Shown piece by piece: positions 58,751-64,000 of a DNA stretch of 64,000 nt. The position numbers and the translations under genes are program-made. Where the stretch lies: contig OX442317.1 in assembly GCA_949358305.1 (NCBI GenBank), positions 9,926,186 through 9,990,185 of the forward strand, given 5' to 3'. A model generated the notes under the pieces. The model worked only from the letters and a program-made list of their open reading frames with translations. It had not been told where the DNA came from and ran no database searches. This DNA comes from Strigamia acuminata (lineage: Eukaryota > Arthropoda > Chilopoda > Geophilomorpha > Linotaeniidae). Each line of letters begins with the position of its first letter. Position 1 is the first letter of the stretch.

Positions 58751-61700
58751 AATGGCCACAAAGACGGAAAAACAAGAAGAAATTCAAAAAGAGAAAATTA
58801 GAAATCATTGAGCTGAACGCCACAGATGAACTTTTGCAGATTCCAGTAGTAGTGAATGGTTTGGAAGTCACTGGTGTCTTGGATTCCGGAGGTTATCGCA
58901 ACATCATTAATGAAGATTTGGTAAGAACTCTGCAGCTCAAATACCAACCATGTCCACATGTTCGACTTAGAGTTGTAGATGGTTCATTGATAACCCCAGT
59001 AGGAAAAACCAAGATTACCATTGACGTTGGACAACAACAACATACTATTGAAGTGCTGATTGTCAGCGGATTTGGCAACCATTTACTGCTAGGAGATAAT
59101 TTTTTGAGATCTGCAAGGTGCCAGCTCGACTATGACCAACAGAAGATCTTTGTAGGGCCAAAAGATAAACAACAAGAAGTTTTCCCAATGTCAAAGAATT
59201 ACACTGAACAAAACTATATTGCGCGAGTTTTAAAACCAATAACGATACCAGCTTTACATGAATGTGTAGTACCAATAAAGATAGCAAAGAAAGTTGATGA
59301 CGAATTGTTTGTAGAACCATTGAGTGGAGTAATCGATCGATTTGGTGTGATTTGTTGCAAGACATTGACTACATTCAGAAAAGGTGAAGGAGTTCTGCGT
59401 GTTGCGAATCCAACTAAAAAGACAATCTATTTAGGAAAAAACTCAGCAGTTGCAAAGGCATTTTACGTGATTGAGTCTGGCTTGTTAGATGAAAAAAGAG
59501 CTGATCAATTTGACTTTAGCAAGGCCATGGCAAATGAGAATATGACACCAACTCAACAGGAATTGATGCGACAGCTGCTAGAGAAGAATTCGGATAGATT
59601 TGCAACATCTGACAGTGACTTAGGCAGAGCACAGGCAATAAAACATCGTATTGATACAGGAGACTCTCCTCCAATCCACTTGCAACCTTATAGACGATCC
59701 ATTAAGGAAAAAGAAATCGAAGAGGCTGAAACAAAGAAGTTACTTGAACAAGGAGTAATTAGAGAATCCGAGAGCCCATGGAGTGCACCAGTACTACTCA
59801 TTAAGAAAAGAGACGGCAGATGGAGATTTTGCGTTGATTGGAGACGTTTAAACGCAGTAACGAAGAAAATGGTTTATCCCTTACCACGTATCGACGACAC
59901 CCTAGATCAACTAGCGGGTGCGAAGTATTTTTCGATGATGGATCTCATTCAGGGATACCACCAAGTCGAAATAGACGAACAAGATCGTGAAAAGACAGCG
60001 TTCACGACGTCAAGCGGACATTATGAGTTTAATGTCCTCGGAATGGGATTATGTAACAGCCCAGCCGCCTTTCAAAAATTGATGAATAAAGTGCTTGGGA
60101 ACCTCTTGGGAAAGGTATGCATAGCGTACCTCGATGATTTAATAATATTCTCGAAGACATTCGAACAGCACCTCGTGGATGTGGACGCAGTTTTTGAAAA
60201 GCTCAGAATGGCAAACCTGAAAGTTAGGCTGAGTAAATGTACGTTTGCCACCGACACCATTCGATACTTAGGACATGTGGTTGATGCTGATGGAGTTTCA
60301 CCAGATCCCAGGAACCTGGAAGCAGTCGCGAAGTTTCCATTTCCTGTGAACGTTAAACAACTACGTGGTTTTTTAGGACTCTGCTCTTATTACCGAAAAT
60401 TCATCAAGGGATTTGCAGACATTTCTAAACCTCTGGTGAATCTCACTAAAAAGGACGAGAAGTTTGACTGGGGACCACCCCACGATACAGCGTTCATCAC
60501 ACTCCGAAATGCATTAATAACAGTACCGGTGTTGGCGCATCCAGACTTTGCACAGCCATTCATAGTATCAACCGACGCAAGTGCGTATGGAATGGGAGCC
60601 ATTCTGAAGCAAAAGATCAACAACCAGGAGCGAGTTGTAGCGTATGCAAGCAAACTGATGAGCACAGCGGAACAAAACTACACCGCCACTGAAAGAGAGT
60701 GTCTCGCTATAATGTTTGCAGTACAGAAATTCAGACCTTACTTGTACGGACAGAAATTCCAAATAATAACCGACCACCAACCCCTCCAATGGCTGAAGTC
60801 AGTCCGAAACCCCAATGGACGTTTAGCCAGATGGGCATTGCAATTAGTAGACTTTGATTTCGATATAGTGTATAAAAGCGGCAAAAAGCACACAGACGCC
60901 GATGCACTAAGTAGGATACCAGACCAGATGAGTGAAGAAGAAATAAAAAAATTACCTTCGCTTTTCTTGGAAAATTTGGACCTCCCTGCACAACAGAGGA
61001 TGGATCCCAAACTACTGGACCTAATTACAGCAGTTGAAAACCTAGAGCAACTTCCAAAGAAGAGGAGACGACCGCTTAAGCAGTACGTGCTCCACGAGAA
61101 AACGTTATTTAGGAAGAAAAACTCTTCAAGTTCCCTAAATACAGAAGGATTATTGCTAGTAGTTCCGAAACAACTCCAGAAGGATGTATTGCATGAAATG
61201 CACGACGGATTACTAGGAGCTCACTTAGGTTTGGCAAAAACATGGAAACGAATAAGAACAAGATTCTTTTGGACAAGAATTTACACTGACGTTAGAAAAT
61301 ACGTCTTGTCCTGCCAAAACTGCGCAAAAGCAAAATCGATGACAACTCCAGCCAAAGGACTAATGCAACCGTGGTCAACCGTCTCAAAACCATTCGAGCG
61401 GATTGGAATGGACACACTTGGACCTTTCCCATTGTCAAAACTAGGAAATAAACACGTTTTCGTTGTGACTGATTATTTGTCAAGATCTGTGATTGCAAGA
61501 GCTGCACCAGTAGGAACAGCTCTAGAAGCAGCAAAGACTTTGGTTTATGAAGTGATTCTTAAGGAAGGCAGCCCAAGAGAAATTTTAAGCGACCGTGGAA
61601 CGGAATACAGGAACCAAATGATTGAAGAAGTATCTAATTTATTCAAAAGTTTGCATAAAACAACGTCAGGATACCACCCAAGGACCAATGGATTAACAGA

Positions 61701-62565
61701 AAGATTTAATGCGACATTCGCAAAAATGTTGCAAAGTTATGTTAATGATGATCACACCGATTGGGATGAGTTCCTGCCATTTGTCCTGTTTTCCTACAAC
61801 ACGGGAGTTCATGAAACAACAGGTTACACACCGCACTATCTTCTTCGAGGATATGATGTGGATTTGACAATAGATGTTAACCTAAATTTGCCCCAAAAAG
61901 AGTTCACGTTACGCACATCAAAATTCATGCAACAGGCTAGGAAGATTGCAAATGAACGACTTCAAAAGCAGTCTGAGAAAAGTAAGAAAAGATTCGACAA
62001 AGATAGAGTCAACAAAGAATTCGAACCAGGCGAATTAGTCTATTTGAAGACCATAAATAGGAAAGTTGGCCTGTCAGAGAAGCTTTTACCTCAATTTTCC
62101 GGCCCCTACGAGATTGTGCGACGAACAGCTCCAAATGACTATGAAATTATCAATTCCACACGAAAGAAAAGTGATATTGTTAATGTAGAAAGGTTGAAAC
62201 CGTATAAAGCAAGAATTGAAGAAGACATAGATGAAGCTTTGAAAGAAATGCCAGAGAAGAAAGTGGAATTTGCTGAAAAAGTGAAAAAAATCAGTAAAAA
62301 AGGAGAAATTGTAGTTGAAAAACTGAATAAACCAACAAAAACAAAGCAAATCAAGGCAAAAGAACGTTACATCGATGATAGTGAACAAATTTCTCTCAAA
62401 TCATTATTTGAACCGCAAACAGAACTTGAAAACACTGAAAAACAACTTAAAAACCCGCCACTAGATGGCGCGGATACACAAAGCGACGACTATCGTTCGC
62501 GCAAGCTCAGACCGAAGGCGAGAAAATCCTACCGCCATTGCTACTCCACATTTTCGCCGAGGTGA
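58741..62565 (+). CDS. pol: gypsy element D Pol
   Basis: No ATG starts this frame; it is reached by -1 frameshift. Counting from 58834, domains are protease (VLDSGGYRN, about 16; Gly replaces the usual Ala after DSG), RT (YLDDLIIFS, about 431), RNase H (TDASAYGMGAIL, about 579), integrase HHCC finger (HDGLLGAHLG, CQNCAKAK, about 789-830) and DDE core (GMDTLGP, SDRGTEY, and E in NGLTERFN). A Lys/Glu-rich C-terminal tail of about 130 residues follows. No stop or frameshift within. No env-like frame follows. Confidence 0.95.
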   Translation, partial: GKLEWPQRRKNKKKFKKRKLEIIELNATDELLQIPVVVNGLEVTGVLDSGGYRNIINEDLVRTLQLKYQPCPHVRLRVVDGSLITPVGKTKITIDVGQQQHTIEVLIVSGFGNHLLLGDNFLRSARCQLDYDQQKIFVGPKDKQQEVFPMSKNYTEQNYIARVLKPITIPALHECVVPIKIAKKVDDELFVEPLSGVIDRFGVICCKTLTTFRKGEGVLRVANPTKKTIYLGKNSAVAKAFYVIESGLLDEKRADQFDFSKAMANENMTPTQQELMRQLLEKNSDRFATSDSDLGRAQAIKHRIDTGDSPPIHLQPYRRSIKEKEIEEAETKKLLEQGVIRESESPWSAPVLLIKKRDGRWRFCVDWRRLNAVTKKMVYPLPRIDDTLDQLAGAKYFSMMDLIQGYHQVEIDEQDREKTAFTTSSGHYEFNVLGMGLCNSPAAFQKLMNKVLGNLLGKVCIAYLDDLIIFSKTFEQHLVDVDAVFEKLRMANLKVRLSKCTFATDTIRYLGHVVDADGVSPDPRNLEAVAKFPFPVNVKQLRGFLGLCSYYRKFIKGFADISKPLVNLTKKDEKFDWGPPHDTAFITLRNALITVPVLAHPDFAQPFIVSTDASAYGMGAILKQKINNQERVVAYASKLMSTAEQNYTATERECLAIMFAVQKFRPYLYGQKFQIITDHQPLQWLKSVRNPNGRLARWALQLVDFDFDIVYKSGKKHTDADALSRIPDQMSEEEIKKLPSLFLENLDLPAQQRMDPKLLDLITAVENLEQLPKKRRRPLKQYVLHEKTLFRKKNSSSSLNTEGLLLVVPKQLQKDVLHEMHDGLLGAHLGLAKTWKRIRTRFFWTRIYTDVRKYVLSCQNCAKAKSMTTPAKGLMQPWSTVSKPFERIGMDTLGPFPLSKLGNKHVFVVTDYLSRSVIARAAPVGTALEAAKTLVYEVILKEGSPREILSDRGTEYRNQMIEEVSNLFKSLHKTTSGYHPRTNGLTERFNATFAKMLQSYVNDDHTDWDEFLPFVLFSYNTGVHETTGYTPHYLLRGYDVDLTIDVNLNLPQKEFTLRTSKFMQQARKIANERLQKQSEKSKKRFDKDRVNKEFEPGELVYLKTINRKVGLSEKLLPQFSGPYEIVRRTAPNDYEIINSTRKKSDIVNVERLKPYKARIEEDIDEALKEMPEKKVEFAEKVKKISKKGEIVVEKLNKPTKTKQIKAKERYIDDSEQISLKSLFEPQTELENTEKQLKNPPLDGADTQSDDYRSRKLRPKARKSYRHCYSTFSPR

Positions 62566-63488
62566 ATGCGAGCTTTTTGCGTGAACCAAAGCTTAAATTT
62601 TGATATTTATTTGTTGTGTCGTGAATTGAATTGTGTTTTTTGAGGTTTGTGAACATATTTTAAGTGTTTTAGTATGATTTTGAGTTGAAATATTAGGTTA
62701 AAAGTGTATAAAATACCAAACTTTGCAAAACGAAACAAATCGCGATCTTCGTTCATTCGTGCTGATAATTTTCTTAGACTTTGGATTAATTTTAATGAAT
62801 AGGAAAATATGTTAGAAATGTTATTTTACATAGTATTAGCAGATAAAAATTGGTTTCAGTAAGATTAAAATTCTTAATAATGTTAAATTTGATGACATGA
62901 AAATCCGAGGTCGCGAGGCGAAGTAATTAATGCGAATTTAGTGAAGTTTATCGTAATTTGAATAAAACTGATTATGTGAATTGTAAATAAATTTTCAAAC
63001 ACAAAAATTTTGTAAATGTTCTAGGATTTAGAGAGTTGATGTTTTAGAAGAGAATTCAAATTTTTAAAGAAAATAATGAAAACCAAAAACAAATTTATTT
63101 TTTGAAAAGAGTTAAATTATTTTATGAGAATTTATTGTGAAATTTAAATGTTGTATTTTATTTATGAAGGTTTATTGTAAAAATGGATGAAATAATTTGG
63201 GTAATTCAATTTTGAACTTTAGTTTTTGTATGTTTTTTTTACATAATAGTTAAGTTGGAAATTATGATTGAATAGTTTTTTTTTGAAAACTGTAATGAAT
63301 GTAAGAATTATTGGATTCAAAACAGATTAAGATTTTTCTTTTGTATGTACATTAATCTAAAAGGGAGTAAAAAGAGATGTAAATTGTTTTATTTGACACT
63401 ATGAATTGAGATCTAATATTTGGTAAAAAAAGAATTGTCTTCATCCGAAATTTAATTTTAGAGACCAAAATTACGCAAAAAAGGGAGT
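62566..63488 (+). other. AT-rich 3' untranslated region of element D
   Basis: About 920 bp without ORFs. A polypurine tract (caaaaaagggagt, 63476-63488) ends it directly before the 3' LTR. Confidence 0.7.
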
Positions 63489-64000
63489 TGCTACGCGTAC
63501 AGGCCGTCCCGATCAACGGACGACCCGTATCGCGTAATTCGGCTATAATTCGGATAAAAGTTGCTAAATTTCGTCCATAGATGGCGTTGGCAATCGATTA
63601 CATCATTGCCTCGTCACTGGACTTATCAATTAGTTAAAGGGGGTAACAGGAGCTTTCCTGTGAAGTGAATCCGCCCAAGTTTGACAGTTCTCTTCCGGCT
63701 CTCACTTGAGAGTGAACTCAAATCCCTCCTATCCAATGTCAGCCTGTTCTTGGCTGGCTGCAGAAATTGTTATTAATTTAATCACCATTTAATAGTTTCA
63801 GATTGCATCTCAATTCAGAGTGTCACTTATGATTTATAATTAGAGTTTATATAATTTATATAATTTATGTAGTTCATTATTTGAGTTTAAGAATTGTGCC
63901 AATGTAAACAGAGTAAACTCATCCATTTGAAAGAATAATCAAACAGCTTTGCTGTCTGGTTAAATAAAAACTAGATTGAATTTAAACCTAATTAAAATGA
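63489..64000 (+). repeat. 3' LTR of element D, partial
   Basis: The first 512 of 578 bp, matching 55758-56269. Cut by the window end. Confidence 0.95.

Larger units (their letters stand above)
55758..64000 (+). mobile_element. Ty3/gypsy LTR retrotransposon D (3' LTR cut by window end)
   Basis: A 578-bp 5' LTR (55758-56335) and the first 512 bp of the 3' LTR (63489-64000) match without visible difference. Gag and pol lie on the plus strand with a -1 frameshift site between. It is unrelated in detail to A and B: different primer site, LTR and Gag, and no ORF3. Pol is intact, so this is a young and potentially active copy. Confidence 0.95.

Noticed and set aside
58317-58811. Plus-strand 164-codon frame overlapping the end of element D gag
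   Set aside because: Low-complexity shadow of the Asn/Gln/Gly-rich gag tail. It is in neither the gag nor the pol frame.
1-64000. tRNA or rRNA genes
   Set aside because: None was recognised by eye. Only tRNA-complementary primer sites inside LTR elements were found.

Overview
This is a transposon-dense stretch of an animal nuclear genome. It has no prokaryotic gene organisation. It holds five Ty3/gypsy or Ty1/copia LTR retrotransposons, a Tc1-like element, many terminal-inverted-repeat (TIR) MITEs and a few intron-bearing or secreted-protein genes. An invertebrate, probably an arthropod, is an inference from the element mix; the sequence does not name the species.

Layout. 1-2188: decayed copia-type element (here Cop0) with its 3' LTR. 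2282-11486: complete minus-strand gypsy element A (631-bp LTRs, 4-bp target duplication gctg), with gag, pol and a third ORF. 11487-14889: remnant upstream region of a peptide-gene unit, carrying two MITEs. 14892-36057: fold-back Tc1-like element, split by plus-strand gypsy element B (15833-35344, 983-bp LTRs, duplication aacc). B is itself split inside pol by minus-strand copia element C1 (22306-29425, 494-bp LTRs, duplication atatt). 36062-52150: diverged tandem units, each with a minus-strand gene for a small secreted hydrophobic-repeat peptide (P1 36560-36829, P2 41629-42264, P3 51562-51831). These units are riddled with MITEs, solo copia-type LTRs and copia element C2 (45207-50966, 451-bp LTRs, duplication cgtac). 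52870-53259: a fourth secreted, Trp/Pro-rich peptide (P4). 54712-55496: the last two exons of an unrecognised Cys-rich host gene. 55758-64000: gypsy element D on the plus strand, running off the window inside its 3' LTR.

How the parts work. Each full LTR element encodes Gag and a Pol with protease, reverse transcriptase, RNase H and integrase. A, B and D keep gag and pol in separate frames, and each has a textbook -1 slippery heptamer at the end of gag. A and B share a tRNA-Pro-like primer site, LTR termini and a third ORF with a common C-terminal module that I do not recognise. In B this ORF looks spliced and is preceded by paired CRE sites. C1 and C2 use an initiator-tRNA-Met-like primer site; C2 has lost reverse transcriptase by in-frame deletion but keeps identical LTRs, so it probably moved in trans.

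The most interesting material is the ORF3 module of A and B, the small-peptide gene cluster with its conserved promoter block and 22-residue repeat expansion, and the RT-less copia element C2.
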